The translations under genes were made by a program, and so were the position numbers. This document shows positions 15,738 through 23,720 of a stretch of 64,000 nucleotides of DNA, piece after piece (within the stretch, counting starts at the first letter, position 1; every line of letters starts with the position of its first letter). The stretch lies in contig NZ_JACJQJ010000003.1 in assembly GCF_014696615.1 (NCBI RefSeq), positions 1 to 64,000 of the forward strand, in the 5' to 3' direction. This stretch comes from Nostoc linckia FACHB-104. GTDB lineage: Bacteria > Cyanobacteriota > Cyanobacteriia > Cyanobacteriales > Nostocaceae. The notes under the pieces were generated by a model. That model saw nothing but the letters and a program-made list of their open reading frames with translations. It made no database searches and was not told the origin of the DNA.

Positions 15738-17255
15738 ATGGTTAATGTGAGGGTTTTAATCGTAGAAGATGAAGTGATTGTGGCTAGAACTATTGCTAGC
15801 CAACTTAGTCAACTTGGTTATATTGTTACTGGTACAGCTTCTTCAGGGAATGTTGCTATTGCCAAAGCTTTAGAAACTAAACCAGACATCGTGTTAATGG
15901 ATATTATTCTTAAAGGAGAAATGGATGGTATTGCTGCCTCTAGCTATATTCGAGAACAATTAGATATTCCAGTAATTTTTCTCACTGCCTACGGCGATGC
16001 TAATACATTAGAACGGGCAAAAATTACTCAGCCTTTTGGGTATATTGTTAAACCATTTACTATTAAAGATTTACAAATAGCTATAGAAATAGCCTTATTA
16101 AAATATCAGCTAGAATGTGAGCTGAGAGAGAATCGGGATCAATTAGCAACTTTGTTAAACTCTATAAGCGATGCAGTGATTGCTACTGATGATCGCGGAA
16201 TGATCACATTTATGAATCCCGCCTCGGAAAAATTGACTGGCTGGTGTAAAGAAGAAGCATTAGGAAATGATATATCCAAGATTTTTCGGTTAATCGATGA
16301 TGTGATCAACACCACAATAGAAAATTCTGTAACCAGAGCGCTGCAAGAACAACAAGTTATTTCTTCAGGAGATTACACTTCTTTAATTGCCAAAGATGGT
16401 AAAAAAATACCGATTGGCGATAAAGCTTCACCCCTAATGCGAAGGGCAAATCAAATAAGTGGTGTAGTTGTGGTTTTTTGGGATCTCAGCGCTAAGCGTG
16501 AAACAGAATTGCTGAAGCAAGCTTTAGAAAAAGAACAAGAAGTTAATCGTCTAAAATCTTTATTTATCTCTACTGTCTCTCATGAATTCCGCAATCCCTT
16601 AACAGTAATTCAAACAGCAGTTGAGTTGATTGACCTAAAAGGCGCAGATTTACCAGATGCTAAAAGAACAACCTACGTCCAGCGCATTCTCACTGCTGTG
16701 CAAACCATGAAACATCTCATGGATGATGTACTATTTATGGGTAGGGCTGAAGCAGGAAAACTTTTGTTTAACCCTATACCTCTCAACTTGCATAAATTCT
16801 GTCAAGAAATGATTGAAGAATTTGCACTTGTTGAAGGTAGTCTTCATGAATTTGTATTTACTTGCGAAAGTCAAAATACAGATGCTGTAATGGACGAACG
16901 TCTCTTACATTACATATTAGGAAATATACTTTCCAATGCAGTCAAATATTCCCCAGAAGGTGGCAGAATTGAACTACATCTCAAATGTGATTCTTTAACA
17001 GGCATAGCTACTTTTGAGATTCAAGACCAAGGTATTGGCATTCCCGAAGCAGACTACAATAAACTTTTTGAATCATTTTATCGAGCTTCTAATGTTAAAT
17101 TAACTCAGGGTAACGGATTAGGTTTAGTAATTGTCAAAAGGTCAGTAGAAGCTCACAAAGGCCAAATCAGTTTCACCAGTCAAGTTGGTGTTGGTACTAA
17201 ATTTACAGTGAATTTGCCCTTAAATCCTGAATTATCTGTGACTGCGATTGAATAA
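15738..17255 (+). CDS. Receiver-PAS-histidine kinase (hybrid response regulator/kinase)
   Basis: A 505-residue protein. It has an N-terminal receiver domain (VLIVEDE, phospho-acceptor Asp55 in LMD, Thr/Lys pair FLTAYGD and IVKPF), a PAS domain (about 130-255, ATDDRGMITFMNPASEKLTGW) and a HisKA with SHEFRNPLT (His282). An HATPase domain completes it (GNILSNAVKYSPEGG, DQGIGIPEADYNKLFESFYR, GNGLGLVIVKR). With both an input receiver and a kinase core it can accept a phosphoryl group and control its own autophosphorylation. It starts 15 bases after the cyanobacteriochrome kinase stop, so the two are almost certainly co-transcribed. No DNA-binding output is encoded here, so the final response regulator lies elsewhere. 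Confidence 0.9.
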   Translation: MVNVRVLIVEDEVIVARTIASQLSQLGYIVTGTASSGNVAIAKALETKPDIVLMDIILKGEMDGIAASSYIREQLDIPVIFLTAYGDANTLERAKITQPFGYIVKPFTIKDLQIAIEIALLKYQLECELRENRDQLATLLNSISDAVIATDDRGMITFMNPASEKLTGWCKEEALGNDISKIFRLIDDVINTTIENSVTRALQEQQVISSGDYTSLIAKDGKKIPIGDKASPLMRRANQISGVVVVFWDLSAKRETELLKQALEKEQEVNRLKSLFISTVSHEFRNPLTVIQTAVELIDLKGADLPDAKRTTYVQRILTAVQTMKHLMDDVLFMGRAEAGKLLFNPIPLNLHKFCQEMIEEFALVEGSLHEFVFTCESQNTDAVMDERLLHYILGNILSNAVKYSPEGGRIELHLKCDSLTGIATFEIQDQGIGIPEADYNKLFESFYRASNVKLTQGNGLGLVIVKRSVEAHKGQISFTSQVGVGTKFTVNLPLNPELSVTAIE

Positions 17256-17260
17256 TGAAA

Positions 17261-17438
17261 ATGGGTAATGGTTAATGGTTAATGGTTAATGGGTAATGGG
17301 TAATGGGTAATTGGTAATGGGTAATTGGTAATTGGTAATGGGTAATGGGTAATGGGTAATGGGTAATGGTTAATGGTTAATGGGTAATGGGTAATGGGTA
17401 ATTGGTAATTGGTAATTGGTAATTGGTAATTGGTAATA
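17261..17438. repeat. Heptamer short tandem repeat array (TAATGGG/TAATGGT/TAATTGG)
   Basis: About 25 uninterrupted 7-bp units of three interchanging kinds, immediately after the receiver-kinase stop. Heptameric short tandemly repeated repeats are typical of heterocystous cyanobacteria. The array has stops in every strand-matched frame, so it is not coding. Smaller arrays of the same units lie near 20860-20883 and 33249-33275. Confidence 0.9.
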
Positions 17439-17479
17439 GAAAATTCCCCCTTGCTCCCTGCTCCCTACCCCCTTGCCCA

Positions 17480-20110
17480 TTAAGGCTCCTGCGTCACCCC
17501 GCCTACAACTGGCTTCACATTCTCTCCTGAAAATGGATCGGTACCGCCGCTCCAGTTAAAGTCACTAATGCGGAAGCTAATACCGCCTAATTGCAATACG
17601 GGATTGTAACGTAAGGTTAGTCCGTAGGTGCGGCGGCTATATTCTAGAAAGTAATCCGTACTACTTTCTCTCCCTGTATCTAAGTTGACCGATGTCTGAA
17701 AGCCTAAGCGGAATGGGCCATAGATTTGTTGTGTAATTCCCGCACTCAACACTCTAGTATCAACAGCGCGATCAAATAAGAAAGGTGATAATCCACTGTT
17801 GAAACCTTGAGAATAGCTGACATTAAAGGCGGTATAGTCGAAATAAGGGCGCGAAAAATGACCAATCTGCCCTTCTAAACCAATTGTACCAATGAGGGTG
17901 CTTTGGTTATCGCCGTTGGTGTAATAACTAGTAGTACCTGTAATACCAGCGATCGCCCGCAAGTAAGGAACCACTGGGTTAGGTGTGTATCGTAAGCCCT
18001 CAGTGGCAGTAGGTGGTAATCCTTGCCCTTGCCACAGCAATAAACCACCACTCAGAGCTGCACTAGCTTGCAGACGACCAAGGGAAATGCGATCGTTGTC
18101 TCTTGTTGCTTCTAACAAGTCGAGTCTATCTGTATTGGCATTAATATATTGAGCGCCTGCTTGATAGCTGAGGTTAATCCCGCTGTTACCTAAAGGAATT
18201 ATTGGTGAACTCACTACACCGCCAAGGCTACTTTGCACAGTTTGATAGCCCAGCGTACCGTTATAAAGGCGATCGCGGTAACTATATTCTAAATTCAATA
18301 AATGGGGATTTTGATTGCCTAATTCCTGGCGCAAACGCACACTGGCTTTGAGGTTATCTTCGACTTTACTGAGGTTGAGACTGGTTAGCTCTCCATTACC
18401 TTCAATTACAGCTTTGGGGTTCAAATTCACACTCAGCCGACTTCTGAGACCAAATAATGCTCCTAAATCACCAGTACCGTCTTGCACTGCTTTTTGAGCA
18501 AAAAACTGCGGCGAGATAGTCCAGCGTGTCTTGTCTGTAGTCACAACATCAAAACCACGCTCAAGATACAAACCACCCCGCTGATCGCCATCAAAACCAG
18601 GTGAGACGATCGCGGGAGTAACATCACGTTCCCGCCGATCAATCTGCTGCTGCTCACGGGGAATACCAACGGCAAAGTTTTGATCAAAAACTAACCTTGC
18701 TCCCTGACTCCTGACGTTGTCTACTAAAGGCGATTCTCTAGTGAGAGTGACATTAGCTGCCCTTAAGACTAGTTCTGGCGGTGAAAAGGGGTCGTTAGTA
18801 ATACTCACATCTTGCGCTTGCCAGCCACGCGGGTAAAAATCAATACGTTCTGCTTCAAAACGTAGGCGCTTAATTATGCCCCCCGATTTTGGAGGAGGAA
18901 TGTTTCTGGCATCAGATCTCCCGCCTACGGCGACATCAATTCCGCCTGGGCTGTTAACACCAGTAAGGGGCTGATTGGCACGAATGCGATCGCTATTCGG
19001 ACGCTGGGGAACTCCACCAGCGGTCACATCTGTAGGTAAAAATGCTACATCTTTTTCTGCTGTGGGGATGTAAATTTCACCCCGACCTTTTTGCAGTTCC
19101 CCATTATCTTGAATAAAGTTATATGTAAAACGTTGTCCTCGCAACACTTGATCGCCCCTTGTCAAGGCAACGTTACCTTCTCCTACAGCAATTAAGTTGT
19201 CTAAATTGATTTGTAGGCGATCCGCATCCACCACAGCCCCATCAAACCGTACTACTACATTTCCTTCGGCTGTGACAATCCGCCGTTGCTCATCAAATAC
19301 CTGGCGATCGGAAATGACTTCTACAGTTCTCGGCCTAGGCGGTGTATTGGCGGGAGGAGTTGTATTAGCTGGTTGAGTTGGTTGTTGATTTGTGGTTTCA
19401 CCTTGAGGCGCTGTTGTGGGCTGGCTGGGGGTGGGAATAGTTGGCGCAGGAGACGTAAATTCTATAGTTGAGGGTGGTGCCGAGCTATTTGTCGGGCTGC
19501 GAGATTTGAACTCAATAGTATTTTGTACAAGTTGCGGCGGTTGCTGGATGTGTTGAGCAACTGTTGTGGATGTAGCTGGAGTTTTGCTAGGCTGTGCTAC
19601 TTGAGCAGAGGGGAATGAGCTTTGATTTTTGGTCGCGTTAGGTGCTAGCGCATTTGTTGACGGGAAGTTTTCGTTGTTGATGGCCTTAGGTGCGTAGGCG
19701 TAGCCCGTCGTAGACATCGCATCTTTGAAATTTAGGCGATCGCTATCATTTTGCAGTGGGTAAGCAATGCCCAAAGGCTGCCCTAATAATGCCGCACTCA
19801 TTGGCACATTCAGGGGCGAAAATTCTGGTGGAAAAGTTTTTGGTGAATTTGGTTGACTGAGATTTGGGGAAACTACTAATTTATCCCGCGTCAACTTGTT
19901 GGCATCGGGCTGAGGTTGAGATTTTTCCCCCACAGTCGAAGGCTGTGGTGTTGCTTGTTGCGGCTGGGATTTCTCTGGATTTGACTGCGTACCAGTATCT
20001 GCTGCTACAGATAATTTGAAATTAGTATCGCTAGCAGATGAGGTAAGATTTGCAGGTTGTAACGCTTCCGCGACGGGAGGCAGGGCGGGAGGCAGGACGG
20101 GATGAAGCAT
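17480..20110 (-). CDS. LptD/OstA-like outer-membrane protein (DUF3769)
   Basis: An 876-residue protein. The first ~260 residues are Pro/Thr/Gln-rich and disordered. They are followed by an OstA/LptA-like domain (about 265-350: VEVISDRQVFDEQRRIVTAE, GNVVVRFDGAVVDADRL, GRGEIYIPT) and a long C-terminal beta-barrel-like region with alternating aromatic strands (DUF3769), ending in FRISDFNWSGG. This matches the cyanobacterial counterpart of LptD, which inserts lipopolysaccharide into the outer membrane. The N-terminus (MLHPVLPPALPP) is not a classical signal peptide, and an in-frame TGA lies just upstream of the start, so how it is exported is unclear. It is a single gene. Confidence 0.82.
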   Translation of the reverse strand: MLHPVLPPALPPVAEALQPANLTSSASDTNFKLSVAADTGTQSNPEKSQPQQATPQPSTVGEKSQPQPDANKLTRDKLVVSPNLSQPNSPKTFPPEFSPLNVPMSAALLGQPLGIAYPLQNDSDRLNFKDAMSTTGYAYAPKAINNENFPSTNALAPNATKNQSSFPSAQVAQPSKTPATSTTVAQHIQQPPQLVQNTIEFKSRSPTNSSAPPSTIEFTSPAPTIPTPSQPTTAPQGETTNQQPTQPANTTPPANTPPRPRTVEVISDRQVFDEQRRIVTAEGNVVVRFDGAVVDADRLQINLDNLIAVGEGNVALTRGDQVLRGQRFTYNFIQDNGELQKGRGEIYIPTAEKDVAFLPTDVTAGGVPQRPNSDRIRANQPLTGVNSPGGIDVAVGGRSDARNIPPPKSGGIIKRLRFEAERIDFYPRGWQAQDVSITNDPFSPPELVLRAANVTLTRESPLVDNVRSQGARLVFDQNFAVGIPREQQQIDRRERDVTPAIVSPGFDGDQRGGLYLERGFDVVTTDKTRWTISPQFFAQKAVQDGTGDLGALFGLRSRLSVNLNPKAVIEGNGELTSLNLSKVEDNLKASVRLRQELGNQNPHLLNLEYSYRDRLYNGTLGYQTVQSSLGGVVSSPIIPLGNSGINLSYQAGAQYINANTDRLDLLEATRDNDRISLGRLQASAALSGGLLLWQGQGLPPTATEGLRYTPNPVVPYLRAIAGITGTTSYYTNGDNQSTLIGTIGLEGQIGHFSRPYFDYTAFNVSYSQGFNSGLSPFLFDRAVDTRVLSAGITQQIYGPFRLGFQTSVNLDTGRESSTDYFLEYSRRTYGLTLRYNPVLQLGGISFRISDFNWSGGTDPFSGENVKPVVGGVTQEP

Positions 20111-20469
20111 ATTTCAGCACAATCAAGCAAACAAATAGCCAATTAGTAGCCGGAAGGAGAATACACCTGTTGCCTTCCGACTATGCCTTCTGCCTATTTG
20201 CAGCAAGCTGGCCGGAGATGGACACTTTTACACTACAAGAATCCGCCAGGAGGGTTTCCTGTTGGACAAAATTTAGGGTTCCCTCCTTTGTAGCAAATGC
20301 CGTTAGCTTTGACTATTCATCGATGTGTGTGGGTAATGAGTGATTAACCTCAAAGCCAAACCTACAACATAGAGTAGCAAATGGCGTAGGGAACCCATCC
20401 AAGCAAGTGTCCATAGCTTTTGGTGTCTTCCGCCTTCCGGCAATCCTACGCGGATAATCAATCGCGCTT
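20111..20469. other. Intergenic region between lptD-like gene and psbI
   Basis: About 360 bases. A plus-strand open frame crosses the left part but has low-complexity, non-family sequence and overlaps lptD, so it is not accepted. Two AGGAGGG/AGGGAAC-type segments near 20250-20285 are part of ordinary unique DNA. No hairpin terminator for psbI is obvious. Confidence 0.4.
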
Positions 20470-20586
20470 TTACTCGAAATCCCGACGACCGGGGTTACGA
20501 GCTGGATCGTTAGACAAGAATCCCAAAACGAAGATAGTCACAAAGAAAGCAACAACAATATAAACAACGATTTTTAAAGTAAGCAT
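20470..20586 (-). CDS. psbI: Photosystem II reaction centre protein I (PsbI)
   Basis: A 38-residue protein, too short for ordinary ORF calling. It begins [16 protein letters not shown], has one transmembrane helix, and ends [15 protein letters not shown], which is diagnostic of PsbI in length and sequence. PsbI sits beside D1 and CP43 in photosystem II, in the thylakoid membrane, and helps stabilise the complex and its early assembly. A ribosome site (TTTTGGAGA) lies about eight bases before the ATG. It appears monocistronic. Confidence 0.95.
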   Translation of the reverse strand: MLTLKIVVYIVVAFFVTIFVLGFLSNDPARNPGRRDFE

Positions 20587-20936
20587 CAGAGATATCTCCA
20601 AAAGGTATGAGAAACAGCAAATCTCTTTCTCGGTATCTGCTATGCAGAAAAGATAGCTCCTTTATATTACCCAAATCTCGTACCTTTTTTGGAGGACTCT
20701 ATTGAGACAGGTCGAGTGTTTGTTTTTGCTGTTGTTGTGTATCTATCTTTGAGATATTCCCAATCAAGAACTTGTGGACTCGCTACTCTTGTGACGTTTG
20801 CTCATGGTTTAGGTTTCCACTTGTAGACAAAGAATTTGTTTGGTGTTTGGTGTTTGGTGTTGGGTAATTGGTAATTGGTAATAGTAATTTCTCCTTGTCT
20901 CCTCGTCCCCTTGTCCCCTCATCCCCCTCATCTCCC
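20587..20936. other. psbI upstream region with low-complexity repeats
   Basis: Holds the psbI leader and promoter on the minus strand (nearest 20587-20760). Beyond these come a GGTGTTTGGTGTT/TAATTGG short repeat array near 20837-20883 and a CCCCTCATCC-rich stretch (20890-20950) that also reads into the end of the acyltransferase gene. No gene is seen. Confidence 0.5.
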
Positions 20937-21626
20937 TCATCCCCTAACCTCCACCCCATCACCCATGCGGCTTTTAATCACTTTTGCTGGTATACCTACA
21001 GCTACAGAAAAAGGCGGAATATCTTTGCTCACAACTGCGCCTGCACCAATGACGCTACCTTTACCAATAGTGACTCCATCTAATACAGTTACTCCATGCC
21101 CTAGCCAACAGTTATCCTCAATGACGATTCCCTGACGGCTGATCCCTTGGTTTCTGATTGGCTCGATGGGATCTGCAAAATTGTGATTATTCGCATATAT
21201 TCCCGAGTGAGATGCAATCATGCAATGTTTGCCAATTCTAATATCTCCAGGGCCAGCAATACACACATTCGGCCCGATGAATGTTTCATCATCAATATAT
21301 ATAGAAGTATTATCCAAAGAACCAATATCTACATTGCGCTCAATCGCAACTTTATTTCCTAGATAAATTCTATTGTTGTCGCCTCTGGCATCTATCCGCA
21401 CACCTTTAAAGATAAATACATTTTTTCCAATTTCAATACAATCAGTGCCAATAAATTCCACCCCATTTTGAATATAAACCTGACTATCTATACGAGCAAA
21501 GATACTGCGATAAACAAAGTTGCGTAGCTTTGGGCCTAGTAGCAGTGAGGGAATTCCCCCTAGTAAACTTGTGGCAATAATTTCTTCTAAGCGCTGGATT
21601 TTTGCTAAATATTGCTGAATTCTCAT
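20937..21626 (-). CDS. Hexapeptide-repeat acyltransferase (LbH family)
   Basis: A 229-residue left-handed beta-helix acyltransferase of the LacA/WbbJ/NodL group. Many [LIV]-G-x4 hexapeptide turns run through the middle (NGVEFIGTDCIEIGKNVFI, GNKVAIERNVDIGS, IGPNVCIAGPGDIRIGKH). The active-site loop follows (NNHNFADP), and then DNCWLGHGVTVLDGVTIG and a terminal VAVGIPAKVIK. Such enzymes usually O-acetylate sugars in surface polysaccharide or lipopolysaccharide synthesis. The exact substrate is unknown. No polysaccharide cluster surrounds it. The ATG start gives a short helical leader (QQYLAKIQRLEEII) before the helix domain. Confidence 0.82.
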   Translation of the reverse strand: MRIQQYLAKIQRLEEIIATSLLGGIPSLLLGPKLRNFVYRSIFARIDSQVYIQNGVEFIGTDCIEIGKNVFIFKGVRIDARGDNNRIYLGNKVAIERNVDIGSLDNTSIYIDDETFIGPNVCIAGPGDIRIGKHCMIASHSGIYANNHNFADPIEPIRNQGISRQGIVIEDNCWLGHGVTVLDGVTIGKGSVIGAGAVVSKDIPPFSVAVGIPAKVIKSRMGDGVEVRG

Positions 21627-22874
21627 AGTTCAATATGCCTCAAATAGATTTTGTTGACTCGTAGAGATAATTTGTGATCACTGGATTTCGGGTTATGCTC
21701 ATGCCATTTATCTTGAGTATTTCTCAAGTGCAGTATTGCCATAGTTTTGAGCAGTAGAAATGCATATTATGTAGTTAGTTCTCAAACACCCACTACATAA
21801 ACTGCAAAATTTGTTTACTGAAGAGGAATATGCTGATTTCTATTTGCTTAATTTCAAAACCGGGTTTTAGCAAAATACAATGTTAACAAAATTACATTTA
21901 TTGGTAAAAATAGAATTCCCATAGCAGATTTTCATCCTAGTAGTCTGTCCCATTAGTTATGAGAATTTGCTGGTAGTTAGATGCCCAAATTCTTCAATAA
22001 GTGGGGCATATAACTACTCATCAAAATTAATGGGATAAACTACTATAGCCATCCTATTTCAGTTGTAAAAAATATCGGTTTGGGCTGTTGAATGTTGACT
22101 GTTGACTGTCAATGGTTAACAATCAACAACCCTCCAGATCAGATTTCACAAATCATTTAGGATTGCTATAGATTGCGGATTCTATAGACACGATCTAGCA
22201 AAACATAAGTTTTGCCCAAATGTAATTATGTTGAATAATTATGAGTATTTATGCCCTAGTGAACATCACCTAGGGTGGAGTATCTCCGACTTCAGCCATC
22301 ACATTAAAATTAACCATCGGTGCAAACAAGTAAGCGCTTCCCCGACTATTATGACGGCTTTCTTGCAACGAATTTCTAGAGTATGCTGCTCTAATCATGT
22401 TGCACACAGATGTTACTTACACAACAAATCACTCTTGCTATTACATGAGTGGCTTTTCACAACAAGTGAGCATCAATATAACACATTTTATTTTTATTTT
22501 GTCTCTACGCAAAACTAATTTGATTCTTGAGTACTTGCTAAAAAAATAACAATATTTAGCTGTAATTTTTATCTTCTGCTCATAGGAGGACAGATTTTAT
22601 ACAAGGAAATGAAAATATTTTTACTGTAGAAGTTTACCTTTATTAATTCTTAAAATCATGGCTCATATTTTAAAAATTGACTGAGCGCTTCTACCTAACA
22701 ATTTGTAAATCACCCGCCTGGATAACCCATTCGGGTGATGTGTACTCATCATTGGGCATTATACATTTTGAAGAAAACCTAGAGATTATTGGCTAGCAAC
22801 GTAACTCTTCTCGCCAAGAGGGTAGATGTAAAGCAGCTTGTCAATGCCTAAACTTAGTGACAATTGTGATTTAT
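21627..22874. other. Long intergenic region with MITE copy and hairpin
   Basis: About 1.25 kb. It holds a 127-bp MITE-like element (22044-22170). A 96-codon plus-strand frame (22228-22518) has no recognisable features and is not accepted. An 8-bp stem ATCACCCG (22709-22716) / CGGGTGAT (22732-22739) lies about 140 bases upstream of the next gene and may be a leader structure or terminator. The remainder is AT-rich. Confidence 0.5.
22044..22170. mobile_element. 127-bp MITE-like element, family C copy 2
   Basis: Same length and ends as the copy at 7212-7338 (left TATAGCCATC, right GATTGCTATA, then GATTGC outside). Its core is a degenerate TTGACTG heptamer tract. One base differs in the left terminal repeat. 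Confidence 0.6.
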
Positions 22875-23189
22875 ATGAAAGAAATTGTTGAACACGCTTT
22901 AACCACTGGCTATTTAAGTGTTGCAGCCCAAAATCAGATCCAATCGCTGCTTGCAAGTGATTATGACTCAGATGACTTAGATGCTTACATCATTTTACAG
23001 CGGGCTGTTGTGGCAGGTGATGTGAAAAAAGAAGCTCATTATCAAAAAGCTGCTGTTTCCTCTACATCTAAAGATAAAGCATCGAATATCAAACTGGCTT
23101 ATCAAGTTGCAGCTGAGCTTGCTTGTGTGGCTGCTATGGCTTTGAGTCTGCCAAAAAGCACTAATGATTCTCCTTACTTTGGAGCATAA
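22875..23189 (+). CDS. Small helical hypothetical protein
   Basis: About 104 residues beginning MKEIVEHALTTGYLSVAAQNQIQSLL, with YDSDDLDAYIILQRAVVAGDVKKEA in the middle and an alanine-rich C-terminus. It looks like a small all-helical cyanobacterial protein of unknown function; the pattern ALxTGYLxxxAxNQI...DLxAxxxLQxA resembles proteins I associate with cyanobacterial genomes, but I cannot name a family. The ATG at 22875 is preferred to the GTG at 22857. No strong ribosome site is present. It stands alone between two long non-coding regions. Confidence 0.6.
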   Translation: MKEIVEHALTTGYLSVAAQNQIQSLLASDYDSDDLDAYIILQRAVVAGDVKKEAHYQKAAVSSTSKDKASNIKLAYQVAAELACVAAMALSLPKSTNDSPYFGA

Positions 23190-23720
23190 AATATTACATT
23201 ATCTACTGCCGAAGGTAGCACATGTTACTTCATGGAAAAAAATAACAAGCAAAATTGCATGATAATAGTTTTTGGCACAAGATTAACTATATCTTAACCA
23301 AAAAAATTGTTAAAAAATAATTAAAAATTAAATTTTTACTAGAACTAACAGCAGGCTATTTTTAGTCATATCCAGCAGCCCCGAAAGTGAGCGCAGAGAA
23401 GAGTTTAGCTCATCTAGGCTGTCTATTCTAGAATATTAAATAAATATAAATTACTGGATAAATTAAATACACAAAGCACTCTTGATATTGAGTCCAAAAT
23501 CACAGGCAATAGTTAAGTTTTACGAGCGTCAGTAGCAACAAAACAAGACCACGTAAGATGAAAAATACTATATAGTGTAAACGTTAGGAACTATTATCAA
23601 GAATGATTCTCAATGCTTAACAAAGTCATAGCATTTTTACAAATGTAGTATAAAGAATTGGCAACATTGGGTAAAGACAGTAAACAATAACCATAGCTAC
23701 ACTTGGAGTTTTGCCAACCT
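23190..23720. other. glgP upstream region
   Basis: About 530 AT-rich bases holding the glgP promoter. No RNA gene, tandem repeat or strong hairpin is seen. TTGGAG at 23703-23708 is the ribosome site for the following gene. Confidence 0.45.

Noticed and set aside
20050-20343. 97-codon plus-strand frame overlapping the start of the LptD-like gene
   Set aside because: Low-complexity, antisense to a real gene at its left end, no family features.
22228-22518. 96-codon plus-strand frame in the long intergenic region
   Set aside because: Random-looking composition rich in His, Cys and Ser, no start signal and no motif.
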